Counted from the first letter of the stretch, positions 8,901 to 17,778 are shown. The stretch: 64,000 bases of DNA from Clostridiales bacterium (GCA_003343885.1 QAKH01000079.1:85969-149968), one strand, 5' to 3'. Program-made: numbers and translations. The notes: generated by a model from the sequence alone, not told the origin.

Positions 8901-11068
8901 GAATAACGAAGATCACACACGAAAAAGCTCCGGTCGAAGCTCTCGATACGGAGGCAGACGAGGGCTACCTGCAAGGTCCCGGCCGCGTGCTGGCCGACGT
9001 CGATGTCGATTATCAGGCCGACCGTCGTCAGGAGGTCAAGGAGTATCTGGAGCGCCGCTACAATATCGAAGGGCGGCAGCGGGTCTTCTCGGCCGGGACT
9101 TTCTCGACCATGAAGCTCAAAGCCTGCCTGAAGGACGTCTGCCGCGTGCATAAGATTCCCGTGTCGCTGGCTAACTATATCTCGGCGATCATCGGCTCTT
9201 CCGATGCGACATGGACCGACCTGTTCCGCCTTGCGGCCCGCACGCCCAAAGTCCGCAAGTTCGTGAACGATTACCCGCAGGCCGTCGAAGATATGCGCCC
9301 GCTGCTGGGCCAGCCTCGTTCGGCCTCGGTGCACGCCTCGGCCATCCTGATCACGCCGGAGCACCGGGACGGAGAGCCGTCCGAATGTTTCGACTTCACG
9401 CCCGTAAAACGGGTGGACGGCATGCTCGTCAGCGAGCTGGACGGCTACTCGTTGGATGAAGTGGGTCTTCTGAAGAACGACTGCCTCGGCATTCTGGAAC
9501 TTACGAAGATACAGTCCGTACTGAATGAAATCAACCGTATCTACGATTCGGGCATCTCCTTCGAAAAGATCGTACTCAGCGGACTGGATGACGAAAAGAC
9601 CTACGGACTGCTCTGCGAAGGCTACACGGCCAACATCTTCCAGCTATCCTCGGCAGGCATGACCCGTTATCTGCAGGATATGCAGCCGGCGTCGATCGGT
9701 GATCTGATCGCGGCCAATGCGCTCTACCGTCCGGCAACGCTCGACTCCGGCGCGGCGGAGAACTACCTGCGCTGCCGTCTGGGCGAGGTCGCTCCGGTCT
9801 ACCTGTGGGGAACGTACGATGCCCTGAAAGATACCTGCGGGCAGTTGATCTATCAGGAGCAGGTCAGCCGCCTCGTCCGCGACGTGGGCGGCTTTTCATT
9901 GGCCGAAGGTGTGCGGCTCGTCAAGCTGATCTCCAAGAAAAAGATCGACGTTATTCATGCTATGCGGGAGAAGTTCATGACGGGAGCAGCAGAGAAGGGA
10001 TGCCCGAAGGACGACGCCCTGCGCATCTGGGATCTGATCGAAAGCGCCGGAAGCTATCTCTTCAACCTATCCCACGCCTCGGCCTACGCGATTACGGCTT
10101 ACGTCGGTGCATGGCTCAAGGCTAACTATCCCACGGCCTTCTATACCGTGGCCCTGCAATACGCCGATGACAAGGAGATCGTTACGCTGATGTCCGAAAT
10201 GGAGCGGTGCTCTGCAGCCCGTATCGTGCCGCCCGACATCAACCTCTCGCAGGTGCAGTTTTATACCGACTACCATAGCGACAGTATCTACTGGTCGTTC
10301 GGCCGTATCAAAATGGTCGGCGTCCGAACGGCGGAACATATCGTTCGCGAGCGGGAGCGATTCGGAGAGTTTACGGGTGTCGGGGATTTCGTCCGCCGTA
10401 TCTTCCGCCACCGGCTCAAGAAATACCGTACTTGGGAGGACGACCTTCCGCCAGCCGAGGCGGAACGTGTTCCCGTAAACGCCCGCCATGTCCGTAACCT
10501 GATTTTGGCCGGCTGCTTCGATACGGTGGAACGTATCGCATCTGTTACCGAGCGTTACGGCATCCTTCAGCGTGCCGCCGCGGAGCTGGGTTTCGCGCTC
10601 GACGAGCGGGACTATCCGCCGGAAGAGATCGCCAAGCACCACTTCTGGGCCCGGCAGCAGATCGCCGTGTCGGGCATCGGATCCGTGGACTACCGCCGCA
10701 TCTTCGACGAGTCGGCAGTTCGTGCCCGCATCAAGGGCCGCGCGTCGTACATGAGCCTTCACGACGCCCTCGTGATGGAGAACGAAGGGAAAAAAGTCGC
10801 CGTCTGTGCAACCGTAACCGATGTGGAGGAGCTATCCTATAAGGACAGGATGACGGGCGACCGGGTCGCTTTTTGCAAGATTATATTGCAACAGAACACC
10901 GACACGATCGAGGCGGTCTGCTGGAACGACTTTTTCAGCGCCCGCCGTGCCGAGATCATGAGGCTCAAGGACCGTATTGTGGTACTCACGGGTATCATCC
11001 GTTACAGCGACTTCTCGGGCGCCAACACCCTGCATACGACCAAAACATCCATATTATCGCAAGAGTGA
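8897..11068 (+). CDS. DNA polymerase III alpha, C-terminal half (catalytic DxD to OB fold)
   Basis: The protein is 723 residues. The first 32 or so (MRITKITHEKAPVEALDTEA and on) resemble the C-terminal half of a Hint domain but lack the terminal His-Asn. Polymerase homology then resumes with the catalytic ADVDVDY (33-39) and RRQEVKEYLERRY. It continues through the fingers, helix-hairpin-helix motifs and SHASAYAITAY (about 391), ending in an OB-fold region (about 620-720). Together with the preceding ORF it makes a full alpha subunit of nearly 1,300 residues including the insertion. The two products must associate to be active. The stop overlaps the next start as GTGA. Confidence 0.85.
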   Translation: MRITKITHEKAPVEALDTEADEGYLQGPGRVLADVDVDYQADRRQEVKEYLERRYNIEGRQRVFSAGTFSTMKLKACLKDVCRVHKIPVSLANYISAIIGSSDATWTDLFRLAARTPKVRKFVNDYPQAVEDMRPLLGQPRSASVHASAILITPEHRDGEPSECFDFTPVKRVDGMLVSELDGYSLDEVGLLKNDCLGILELTKIQSVLNEINRIYDSGISFEKIVLSGLDDEKTYGLLCEGYTANIFQLSSAGMTRYLQDMQPASIGDLIAANALYRPATLDSGAAENYLRCRLGEVAPVYLWGTYDALKDTCGQLIYQEQVSRLVRDVGGFSLAEGVRLVKLISKKKIDVIHAMREKFMTGAAEKGCPKDDALRIWDLIESAGSYLFNLSHASAYAITAYVGAWLKANYPTAFYTVALQYADDKEIVTLMSEMERCSAARIVPPDINLSQVQFYTDYHSDSIYWSFGRIKMVGVRTAEHIVRERERFGEFTGVGDFVRRIFRHRLKKYRTWEDDLPPAEAERVPVNARHVRNLILAGCFDTVERIASVTERYGILQRAAAELGFALDERDYPPEEIAKHHFWARQQIAVSGIGSVDYRRIFDESAVRARIKGRASYMSLHDALVMENEGKKVAVCATVTDVEELSYKDRMTGDRVAFCKIILQQNTDTIEAVCWNDFFSARRAEIMRLKDRIVVLTGIIRYSDFSGANTLHTTKTSILSQE

Positions 11069-11598
11069 GACCCATTATCATTGCCATCGTGGGTGCTTCG
11101 GGTTCCGGCAAGACCACGCTATCGAAGTACCTGCAACGTAAATACGGCATTCCCGCCATCGTATCGACCACCACACGCCCGCGCCGCGAGGGTGAGGTCG
11201 AAGGCGAGGATTATTTCTTCGTGCGCAGCACCCGGGGCATCGGCCGGGAAGCGATGCTGACCTATACCCGGTTCGGGAAGCACGAATACTTTTCTCTGCG
11301 CAGACAGCTCCCTGAGTCCGGGTACTGCACTTACGTCGTGGACGAGAACGGCATCCGCGCCCTCAAACAGACGGCCGGAACGGAGTACGACGTCTTTACG
11401 GTCTACATTTCCTGCCGTACGGAAAATCTACCATTCCGAGGCGTCGATGCCGAGCGTATCGAGCGCGACAGCCACCGCCGTCAGGTCGATTACTCCCTGA
11501 TCGACGTGGTGCTGGGGAATAACGGCACCGAGGCGGAATTCCGCGAAGGGGCCGACAAACTGATGCAAATTATCGGACAATGGCAGCACCTGCGGTAG
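11065..11598 (+). CDS. Guanylate kinase-like nucleoside monophosphate kinase
   Basis: The protein is 177 residues from GTG 11065, which overlaps the polymerase stop. It has a P-loop IVGASGSGKTT (about 8-18) and the GMP-kinase-type segment STTTRPRREGEVEGEDYFFV, with the conserved Arg and acidic residues used to bind the nucleotide base. It probably phosphorylates (d)GMP or another dNMP to supply phage DNA synthesis. It sits between the polymerase and proofreading exonuclease genes. The lid region is shorter than in cellular Gmk. Confidence 0.7.
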   Translation: MRPIIIAIVGASGSGKTTLSKYLQRKYGIPAIVSTTTRPRREGEVEGEDYFFVRSTRGIGREAMLTYTRFGKHEYFSLRRQLPESGYCTYVVDENGIRALKQTAGTEYDVFTVYISCRTENLPFRGVDAERIERDSHRRQVDYSLIDVVLGNNGTEAEFREGADKLMQIIGQWQHLR

Positions 11599-12344
11599 AG
11601 AATAGGATATACACGGCTATCGGTCTCGACTTCGAGACCGGAGGGCTTGATCCCGTGCGTTGCGCCTGTACGCAGATCGCCCTCGAAGCCATCCGGCTCG
11701 ATACGCTGGAGGTGTTCGACCGTTATGCGGCTTATATCGCCCAGTACTGCAAGCAGGAGCTGGGTGCGGCCCGCCGCAAGGTGCTCCGCTCGAAGCACGA
11801 GCTGGCGCAGCCCACCGAGCGGATGGACTACGAGCCGCGAGCGCTTGAATATTCGGGCATCACGATGGAGCGTCTCGAAGCGCAGGGCGTCGATCTGAAA
11901 GAGGTCGCCGGGGCCGTGCTCCGCTTCGCCGAACGGGCGACGCTCAGCAAGGGCACACAGTGCAAGCCGGTACTCATCGGCCAGAATATCACCTTCGACA
12001 TCGGCTTTCTTACGCAGCTGATGAGCTATGCCGGCCTTACGAAGGAGTACGAGAAAACGTTTGCCGGAAAAACGGACTTCTATGGCAACTTCCAGCCTCT
12101 CTATCTGGATACGATCCTGCTGGCACGGCTGGCATTGGCCGCCGATACCGGAGTTACGTCCTACAAGCTGGAGCTGGTGGCCGAGCGGCTCGGTATCGAG
12201 CTCGACGACGCCCATGATGCCGGAGCCGACGTCGCGGCGACGCTTGAGATCGTCCGAGTCTGCGCGGCCCGTATGCGTAACAGTGAGGGCGCCGTGACAG
12301 AAACCGCCCCCAAGGAGAAGACCAGAAATCACTTTCTGATATGA
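11580..12344 (+). CDS. DnaQ-like 3'-5' exonuclease (DEDDh)
   Basis: All three exonuclease motifs are present: ExoI GLDFETGG (D17, E19), ExoII NITFDIGFL (about residue 140), and ExoIII HDAGADVAATLE (about 211-222) with the catalytic His and Asp. At 254 residues it is the size of an epsilon subunit. It most likely proofreads for the split polymerase encoded just upstream, whose PHP domain looks inactive. The start ATG 11580 overlaps the kinase gene by 19 nt. Its stop overlaps the next gene as ATGA. Confidence 0.8.
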   Translation: MAAPAVENRIYTAIGLDFETGGLDPVRCACTQIALEAIRLDTLEVFDRYAAYIAQYCKQELGAARRKVLRSKHELAQPTERMDYEPRALEYSGITMERLEAQGVDLKEVAGAVLRFAERATLSKGTQCKPVLIGQNITFDIGFLTQLMSYAGLTKEYEKTFAGKTDFYGNFQPLYLDTILLARLALAADTGVTSYKLELVAERLGIELDDAHDAGADVAATLEIVRVCAARMRNSEGAVTETAPKEKTRNHFLI

Positions 12345-12652
12345 CGAAGGAACAGAACGACAATGTAGTGCTCGGCCGCAATGAGCGGGGCGAGGAGACA
12401 ATCACCTTCCGCGTGGAGGATCTCACGACTTATGGCGTGCTGGGGGCCGACGGCACCGAGTTCATGGCCGCGATCTCGGGCTACGGCCTCGATATCGCCT
12501 TCAACCTGAAACTCATCAACTCGCTGGCGGATGCCGAGGCGATGGCAGACGCCATGGCCGACGTCTTCTACGAAGCGCTCATGGCACAGCTTATAGACCG
12601 GAAACGGATACAGGTCAAACCTGCCGGGGCACAGGATCCTATTCTTGGATAG
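12341..12652 (+). CDS. Hypothetical phage protein, 103 residues
   Basis: No family is recognised. The protein is small, acidic and soluble, with an Ala-rich helix (LADAEAMADAMADVFYEALM) in its second half. It overlaps the exonuclease stop by 4 nt and lies directly before the small terminase, so it is surely part of the same operon. Confidence 0.6.
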   Translation: MTKEQNDNVVLGRNERGEETITFRVEDLTTYGVLGADGTEFMAAISGYGLDIAFNLKLINSLADAEAMADAMADVFYEALMAQLIDRKRIQVKPAGAQDPILG

Positions 12653-12665
12653 AAGGCAAGATACA

Positions 12666-13208
12666 ATGAAACAGGACGAAATACAGGTTGTCGAAGCTGA
12701 AGCGGTGCATCTCGCGGCACTGGACGGGCCGCCGCAGCTTACCGAGGCGCAGGAGCGTTTCTGTCAATTCTACGTTTGCGGCGGCATGCAGTACGCCGGG
12801 CAGGCGGACAGGTGTTACCGCGAGGTGTTCGACATAAAGCATGGCGATACGGAGGCTGCGGCACGCCGCCTCGTGCATAACCCCGCCGTCATGGCACGCA
12901 TCCGCGAACTCGGCACGGAGATGATCTCCGAAACGGAAAGCATCGCCGTCAAGATGCAGATAAGTCGCACGCTCCGCAACATACTGGAAGAGACGGCGAC
13001 GGGCATCTACCGCGACCGCTTCGGCAACCCCCTCTCCCCAGCGCCCCTACGGGCCGTGGCCGTGAATGCCGCCAAGGCCCTTATGGAGATGTATCCCGTC
13101 AAGAACGGCGGCGAGGCGAAGTTCAAGATCGAAGGTAGCGACAACAACATCGTCTTCAATGTCATCGTGCCACGCATGGAAAACACCCCCACCCATGACG
13201 AGGGATAA
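12666..13208 (+). CDS. terS: Phage terminase small subunit
   Basis: The protein is about 180 residues. After a short acidic tail, LTEAQERFCQFYVCGG begins the helix-turn-helix DNA-recognition domain found in many small terminases. The phrase GDTEAAARRLVHNPAVMARI is the typical 'repeat and accumulate' segment. A helical oligomerisation core follows. Small terminases bind the packaging site and hand DNA to the large subunit. The start is taken at ATG 12666 rather than the TTG seven codons earlier. Notably, the matching large terminase gene is not next door but 33 kb away, beyond the RiPP locus. Confidence 0.75.
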   Translation: MKQDEIQVVEAEAVHLAALDGPPQLTEAQERFCQFYVCGGMQYAGQADRCYREVFDIKHGDTEAAARRLVHNPAVMARIRELGTEMISETESIAVKMQISRTLRNILEETATGIYRDRFGNPLSPAPLRAVAVNAAKALMEMYPVKNGGEAKFKIEGSDNNIVFNVIVPRMENTPTHDEG

Positions 13209-13377
13209 GGGCGGAAGGAGACGCAGATGCTCCCGCCGCGACGTCGAGAGGATCGTGTACCTGGTACTGATCGTCCTTGCGGCGCTATACGGACTCGTAA
13301 ACAGCGAGGCCGCCGTGAGCCTGCTGGGGGCCATTAAAGACGCCTTTTCACTATTGATAAATACCGCGACACCATGA
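13195..13377 (+). CDS. Small single-pass membrane protein (holin-like position)
   Basis: The protein is 60 residues from ATG 13195, overlapping the small terminase end by 14 nt. A basic N-terminus (KGGRRRRCSRRD) precedes one membrane segment, VERIVYLVLIVLAALYGLV. Size, topology and position just before other small membrane proteins suggest a holin or holin accessory. That is inference, since the sequence itself is not diagnostic. Confidence 0.55.
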   Translation: MTRDKGGRRRRCSRRDVERIVYLVLIVLAALYGLVNSEAAVSLLGAIKDAFSLLINTATP

Positions 13378-13676
13378 GCGCTACAACCGAAAAATTCAGA
13401 AAATTCGTGGAGGACAACTTCAAAATCATCGTTACCGTGCTGGCTTTTTTCGTAACGATGTACGTGCAGCACACCAACAACACGGCCCGCATCGCCGAAC
13501 TGCAGGGCAAGTGTGTCGATCTGGAGACCAAAATCGCCGATCAGTACGACCGTATCAACGCCATCAAGCTCGACAAGGCCGTATTCGAGGCTACTATGAC
13601 ACAGTTTACCTCCATACAGTACGACCTGCGCGAGATGCGGGCCGACATCAAGGAACTGCTTAAAAACAAACAGTAA
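13374..13676 (+). CDS. Small membrane-anchored coiled-coil protein
   Basis: The protein is 100 residues. It has an N-terminal cytosolic stretch, one membrane segment (IIVTVLAFFVTMYV, about residues 18-32), then a long heptad-rich region (IAELQGKCVDLETKIADQYD... ELLKNKQ) that would form a coiled coil. It overlaps the preceding gene as ATGA. Such proteins are common in phage lysis and packaging blocks. It could be a holin partner or an Rz-type component. No family is assigned. Confidence 0.55.
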   Translation: MSATTEKFRKFVEDNFKIIVTVLAFFVTMYVQHTNNTARIAELQGKCVDLETKIADQYDRINAIKLDKAVFEATMTQFTSIQYDLREMRADIKELLKNKQ

Positions 13677-13677
13677 A

Positions 13678-13896
13678 ATGAAAAACGTTACGGACAGAGT
13701 GAGGGTCGTCCCCTCCGTAGAATTGAGCGACATGCGGCTTTCGGGCCTGGCAGGGCGTTGCGGCACGGTGACCGAGCAGGTGCTGGCCGTTCCCGGCCGG
13801 CTGATCGGCTGTATGGTGCTGCTCGACAAGCCTTTCCAGAATGAGCACCTGTGGTTCATACCCCAAGACGCCCTCGAAGATGAAGCGGACCGTTAA
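13678..13896 (+). CDS. Hypothetical phage protein, 72 residues
   Basis: This is a short soluble protein with alternating hydrophobic pattern (RVRVVPSVELSDMRLSGLAG, then GRLIGCMVLLDKPFQNEHLW) suggesting a small beta barrel, SH3-like. It starts 1 nt after the preceding stop and overlaps the next gene by 17 nt. The family and function are unknown. Confidence 0.5.
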   Translation: MKNVTDRVRVVPSVELSDMRLSGLAGRCGTVTEQVLAVPGRLIGCMVLLDKPFQNEHLWFIPQDALEDEADR

Positions 13897-14476
13897 TCGC
13901 ATGCTGCTCGTCGCAGTGGGGCTCCTCCTGCTCGCCACGGGCGTCCTGTGGCAGCGCAACGCTTACCTCAAGGAGGAACGGAACCGCTATCGGAGCAATA
14001 CCGAAGCACTGCTCTCGGACATGAAGCGCATACGCATCGACTCGACAACGCTCGCCGTGGATGCGAACACACTGCGGCTGCGGATCGACGAGTATAAGCG
14101 CCTGCGGGCTGAGGATGCCGAGAAAATCCGAAGACTCGGCGTGAAAGTCAAAAACCTCGAAGCTGCGGCGCGCCACGAAATCGAGATTACCGGGCCGATA
14201 GATGCAGTGGTACGCGATACGGTGGTCATACGGGATACCGTACCGATATTACGTCAGAAAGTGGAGATGATAACGCCTCATATCCAACTGGCGGGGCTTA
14301 TCGAGAACGGACGTCTGAAAGGTGAAATCCGTGTGCCTGTAACGCTGCGGCAGGCCGTGTGGGTCGAATATAAGGGCTGGTGGTTCTGGCGTAGAGTGAA
14401 AGCCATACACCAGACCATAGCCGGGGATAACCCATATGTCGATATCCGATACTCGGAATATATCCGAATCGAGTGA
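13880..14476 (+). CDS. Rz-like inner-membrane spanin candidate
   Basis: The protein is 198 residues from ATG 13880. An N-terminal membrane anchor (LLVAVGLLLLATGVLW) is followed by a long charged coiled coil (about 28-110, with EYKRLRAEDAEKIRRLGVKV) and a beta-rich C-terminal part containing WVEYKGWWFWRRVKA. This is the topology of an i-spanin (Rz), which links inner and outer membranes at lysis, though the C-terminal domain is longer than in Rz. It closes the first phage block; the next phage gene in this direction is at 45.4 kb. Confidence 0.5.
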   Translation: MKRTVNRMLLVAVGLLLLATGVLWQRNAYLKEERNRYRSNTEALLSDMKRIRIDSTTLAVDANTLRLRIDEYKRLRAEDAEKIRRLGVKVKNLEAAARHEIEITGPIDAVVRDTVVIRDTVPILRQKVEMITPHIQLAGLIENGRLKGEIRVPVTLRQAVWVEYKGWWFWRRVKAIHQTIAGDNPYVDIRYSEYIRIE

Positions 14477-14494
14477 TTTTCCAAAATTCTTTAC

Positions 14495-14502
14495 TACCTT
14501 TG
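14495..14502 (+). promoter_or_regulatory. Candidate -7 box (TACCTTTG)
   Basis: TACCTTTG matches the Bacteroidetes -7 consensus TAnnTTTG. It lies 72 nt before the long hairpin at 14574-14701. No clear -33 TTTG is seen at the usual spacing, so confidence is modest. Transcription from here would give an RNA of about 225 nt ending at the T-run near 14728-14733. Confidence 0.4.
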
Positions 14503-14573
14503 TTTCACTAAATAATTATACAAGAACCGGAAAGACGAAAGAATTGACATAAGATAGCTTTTAGCTGTTTATT

Positions 14574-14701
14574 CCAGATCTGAAAATCGCCAACTTCAAC
14601 TTACGGGAATAGACAAGCGGGGCTCGTGTATTGCACTATTATCGTGCGGCACGAGCTTGACTTGTTCCATAAGTGGGTGTTTGGCGATACCTCGGATCTG
14701 G
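14574..14701 (+). ncRNA. Candidate structured RNA: long imperfect hairpin
   Basis: CCAGATCTGAAAATCGCCAA at the left pairs imperfectly with the segment ending at 14701 (CCAGATC, TCGCCAA, ACTTA, GACAAG and CTCGTG blocks all have complements in order). The result is a stem of about 50 bp interrupted by small bulges. The loop holds a further GCAC/GTGC mini-stem. A promoter-like box lies upstream and a T-run lies downstream at 14728-14733. This fits a free-standing small RNA, perhaps of the 6S type, which is also a long imperfect hairpin. It could instead be the folded leader of the repressor gene or a miniature inverted element. Confidence 0.45.
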
Positions 14702-14753
14702 ACAATGTCGGGTTCGTGCTTTCTTATTTTTTTAATTCGTTGTTCTATAACGT

Positions 14754-15392
14754 ATGCCGGCAAAATCCAATAGCACTCCCGCGGAGCGATTGAAAATAGT
14801 CATAGAAAATGCAGGGATGAGTACATACGCACTATCTCGTCATATAGGGTTTCAGCGTCCGGAAAATCTCTATCAGATCTTGCGCGGAAAATGCGGGATC
14901 AGCAAGAATATGGCAAATATCATTCATCAGAAATTTCCGCGATATTCTATCGACTGGCTTATTTACGGCGACAACGATTCTCAAGAAACTCTTCACGATA
15001 ACATTGTCCGTATTCCGCTTTATAACAATTATGAAACGATGTTATTCCCGCCGGTTCTTCCAGCGGACGAAATACTTATATTTTCTTCGACTCTTGCCGC
15101 AAATGCGCAGATAGCCATCACATATGCCGATGAGCGGTTCAACCCGGATTCTCGCAAATCTGTATTATTATTACGAAAGAAGGCTGTGGCAGAGGAAATT
15201 TGTTATGGGAATATGTACTTCATCGTTGCCGATCATCTGCGCCTTGTGCGTCGTGTATACAAATCTCCCGGGAATTCGAAGCGACTCCGATTAGCCGTCT
15301 CGCCAGAAACCGCCGCCGATGATACAACGATCGAGCGAATACAAATTCGTTCGATGTGGATTGTTTGCACGGTTATCAGTCGTATGATCTGA
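14754..15392 (+). CDS. Phage CI-type repressor (HTH plus S24/LexA-like domain)
   Basis: The protein is 212 residues. An N-terminal XRE-like helix-turn-helix (about 8-60: ERLKIVIENAGMSTYALSRH... ENLYQILRGKCGISKNMANI) ends with FPRYSIDWLIYGD, a phrase usual in Bacteroidales phage repressors. The C-terminal half (about 85-205) has the beta-rich pattern of a LexA/S24 domain. I see no convincing Ser-Lys catalytic pair, so cleavage is uncertain. It probably controls the lysogenic state of the prophage. It is transcribed away from the replication block and stands alone. Confidence 0.65.
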   Translation: MPAKSNSTPAERLKIVIENAGMSTYALSRHIGFQRPENLYQILRGKCGISKNMANIIHQKFPRYSIDWLIYGDNDSQETLHDNIVRIPLYNNYETMLFPPVLPADEILIFSSTLAANAQIAITYADERFNPDSRKSVLLLRKKAVAEEICYGNMYFIVADHLRLVRRVYKSPGNSKRLRLAVSPETAADDTTIERIQIRSMWIVCTVISRMI

Positions 15393-15550
15393 AAGCCGAA
15401 TGCTTCCCTCCTGCTACATCACGGGTAAAATTTCAATGGCATATGAAGAAAAAATCCACGGGAAGCATCTGATACTAAAATATTGAAGCATATTCGATCC
15501 GTTGAAAAACGGAACACGCGAGGCCACTTCTCCGGCATGCCATAGAAAAT

Positions 15551-16261
15551 TCAATCGAATTCGTTGACGCCGACCCCCAAGTATTGGCAAGCCTTTTTCT
15601 TGCTGATTCCATCTTTGATCATACGTTCGTAACTCTCCCGCTTTTGGTTGTGCCCCTCGATTCGGTCGAACAACATCCCGACCAATATATCCACTGCTTC
15701 CGAAAAGGCCGCTTCACCTTCGGGGGTGTTAAAATCGATCTTACAAAAAGGGGCTCGCTCCCTGTGCAAGATCAAATAATAGACACCCGAAATCAGCAGG
15801 GCAATAACGCCGCGGATATTGATATGGGCAGACTTGAACAGGACATCGTAATATTCGACCAGATTCAGGTTCATCAGATCTCTTATCTGAGCCGTTCTTC
15901 TGGTCGTATCATTATCCGTAGACATTTCCCAGAGCAATAACTTCTGCATGACGGCATTATTGCATAACTCTTTGTACAGTGTCTTCAGTGTTTTCGCAAA
16001 AAACGACTTGGGGCCCAAATCGCTTAGCTCCGACATCTTGATCGTGTCGTTGATCCAGAAGTCGTATCTTTGGGCTAACTTGTCATAAAGATTGTCGATA
16101 GAGCCATAGCGTCTATAAAAGACGGGAGGCTCCAAACTGGCATTGGCCATCAGTTCCGTTACAAGCACTTTGTCGAATCCGTTTCGGATGACCAATTTCT
16201 CGAGCTCGGTCATGACGGCATTGTCTATTTCAGCATTCGTGCGTCTCACCCTCCCTGCCAT
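15551..16261 (-). CDS. TetR/AcrR family transcriptional regulator
   Basis: The protein is 236 residues. The N-terminal DNA-binding domain (about 10-57) has the TetR pattern: IRNGFDKVLVTELMANASLE, then PPVFYRRYGSIDNLYDKLAQ. The larger helical C-terminal domain would bind a ligand. It lies downstream of, and on the same strand as, the alpha-oxoamine synthase gene but behind a terminator. It may control that gene or the divergent RiPP operon. The extreme C-terminus (GISKKKACQYLGVGVNEFD) is unusual, looking like a second small helix-turn-helix. Confidence 0.75.
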   Translation of the reverse strand: MAGRVRRTNAEIDNAVMTELEKLVIRNGFDKVLVTELMANASLEPPVFYRRYGSIDNLYDKLAQRYDFWINDTIKMSELSDLGPKSFFAKTLKTLYKELCNNAVMQKLLLWEMSTDNDTTRRTAQIRDLMNLNLVEYYDVLFKSAHINIRGVIALLISGVYYLILHRERAPFCKIDFNTPEGEAAFSEAVDILVGMLFDRIEGHNQKRESYERMIKDGISKKKACQYLGVGVNEFD

Positions 16262-16433
16262 TTTGTATAATCCGATTTATAGTTATAATGAATGTATGTA
16301 TAATTCCGCCTCAAAAATAGTGAAAAATGGATGGCATGGCAAGAATTTATTTCTGTTTGCGGTTAATTGCAATCAAGACCGCATCGAACATTCTTGCTCT
16401 TCCTACAGTTTAGATCAATGATAAGGATGTAAC

Positions 16434-16471
16434 AAAAGAGAGACGGGAATTCAGTTCTCGTTCTCTCTTTT
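16434..16471 (-). terminator. Terminator-like stem-loop between synthase and TetR genes
   Basis: AAAAGAGAGACG pairs with the reverse-complementary segment ending CTCTCTTTT, giving a stem of about 12 bp with flanking A and T runs, so it can stop transcription in either direction. It sits 45 nt past the 3' end of the alpha-oxoamine synthase gene. Confidence 0.6.
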
Positions 16472-16515
16472 ATTCGTCGTTATATCATGGCTGCTTCGAT
16501 GGTGGGTAGTCGAGT

Positions 16516-17778
16516 TTAGATAATCCCGTATTTTTTACCTGTTTCGTAAAAGACATCGAGCAAGCGATCGCAATCTTCTTGAGTGTGGCATGACATCACG
16601 CCGATTCGGATACGACACATCTTGGGAGGAACGACCGGCGGGAAGATCGCATTTACAAATATTCCCCGGTCGTAAATATCTTTTATCAGATCAGTCAGCA
16701 CATACTCATCGCCTATGATTACGGGAATGATGGGTGTAACAGAATGTAATGTATTGAATCCCATCTCATTCAATCGTGAACGTACATAATTATGATTCCG
16801 GTCGAGCGCTTCTCTTTGTTCCGGATGTCTCTTGAAATCCTGCAACACTTCGTATGCGGCAGCGCATACACTTTGAGGAAGGGCCGTCGAGTACATGTTG
16901 CTCCGTGCATAAACTCTCAGGTAATCGATGATTTTCTGACTTGCCGTGATGAATCCGCCGACTGTCCCGATCGCCTTGCTCAAGGTGCCGGTCACGATGA
17001 TGTTATCACGCTCTGTGATACCGAAATGACTCAAGGTGCCAGCGCCCCCGTCCCCGATAATACCTGTCGCATGTGCATCGTCGATCAATAAGAGCGCATT
17101 GTATTTCTTTGCAAGGCGCAGCAATTCCGGCAGATTCGCAAGGTCTCCGTCCATGCTGAATACGCCATCGGTAACAATCATGATTCCGTATGGATATTGT
17201 TCCGCATTCTGCGAAAGAATCTTTTCCAGAGAGCGCATGTCGCTATGAAGGTAGCGTGTCATTTTCGCTCCCGACATCAATGCTCCGTCGATGAGGCTCG
17301 CGTGGTTCAGCTTATCGAATACCAATAAATTATTCGAACCGACCAAACCTACCAAGGCTCCAATATTGGCCGTGAAGCCGGAGGAAAACAAGATCGTATC
17401 GTCAAATCCGAGCAATTGCGAAATTTCTTTCTCCAATTTATTCTGATAATCCGATGTTCCGCTCAACAAAGGTACTCCGCCCGTACCTATGCCGCATTGC
17501 TGGATTACTTCGGCAGCTTTCTTGACCGCCGCCGGGCAAATCGTTGCATTCAGATAGCTGTTAGAGCCGAACATCAGCATCTTGTTTACCTGACCGGTAT
17601 GCCTGTCCAAAATTTCGACTTCTCGATCACATGCGGAAATCATGGGGGATCGGGCATATATATTCAGCCCCATTCTTTCATGCTCTTTGAAATGCGATTG
17701 AAAATTTTCAATCTTCGCCATAATGTTGCCGCCCGGGCTCGTTTTACACGCTGCGTAGTCGATTTTGAAGCTCTTCAT
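16516..17778 (-). CDS. Alpha-oxoamine synthase family PLP enzyme (KBL/BioF/SPT-like)
   Basis: The protein is 420 residues, with Met20 as an alternative start. It is a fold-type I PLP enzyme that condenses an amino acid with an acyl-CoA to form an aminoketone. Visible are the substrate His in LNHAS (H159), LIDDAHATG (D234, H236) and the PLP lysine in GTLSKA (K268). It may be 2-amino-3-ketobutyrate CoA ligase, a sphinganine-type synthase, or a CqsA-like autoinducer synthase; sequence alone does not decide. It is transcribed divergently from the radical SAM maturase, sharing a 303 bp promoter region, which suggests a link to the RiPP locus. Confidence 0.7.
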   Translation of the reverse strand: MKSFKIDYAACKTSPGGNIMAKIENFQSHFKEHERMGLNIYARSPMISACDREVEILDRHTGQVNKMLMFGSNSYLNATICPAAVKKAAEVIQQCGIGTGGVPLLSGTSDYQNKLEKEISQLLGFDDTILFSSGFTANIGALVGLVGSNNLLVFDKLNHASLIDGALMSGAKMTRYLHSDMRSLEKILSQNAEQYPYGIMIVTDGVFSMDGDLANLPELLRLAKKYNALLLIDDAHATGIIGDGGAGTLSHFGITERDNIIVTGTLSKAIGTVGGFITASQKIIDYLRVYARSNMYSTALPQSVCAAAYEVLQDFKRHPEQREALDRNHNYVRSRLNEMGFNTLHSVTPIIPVIIGDEYVLTDLIKDIYDRGIFVNAIFPPVVPPKMCRIRIGVMSCHTQEDCDRLLDVFYETGKKYGII

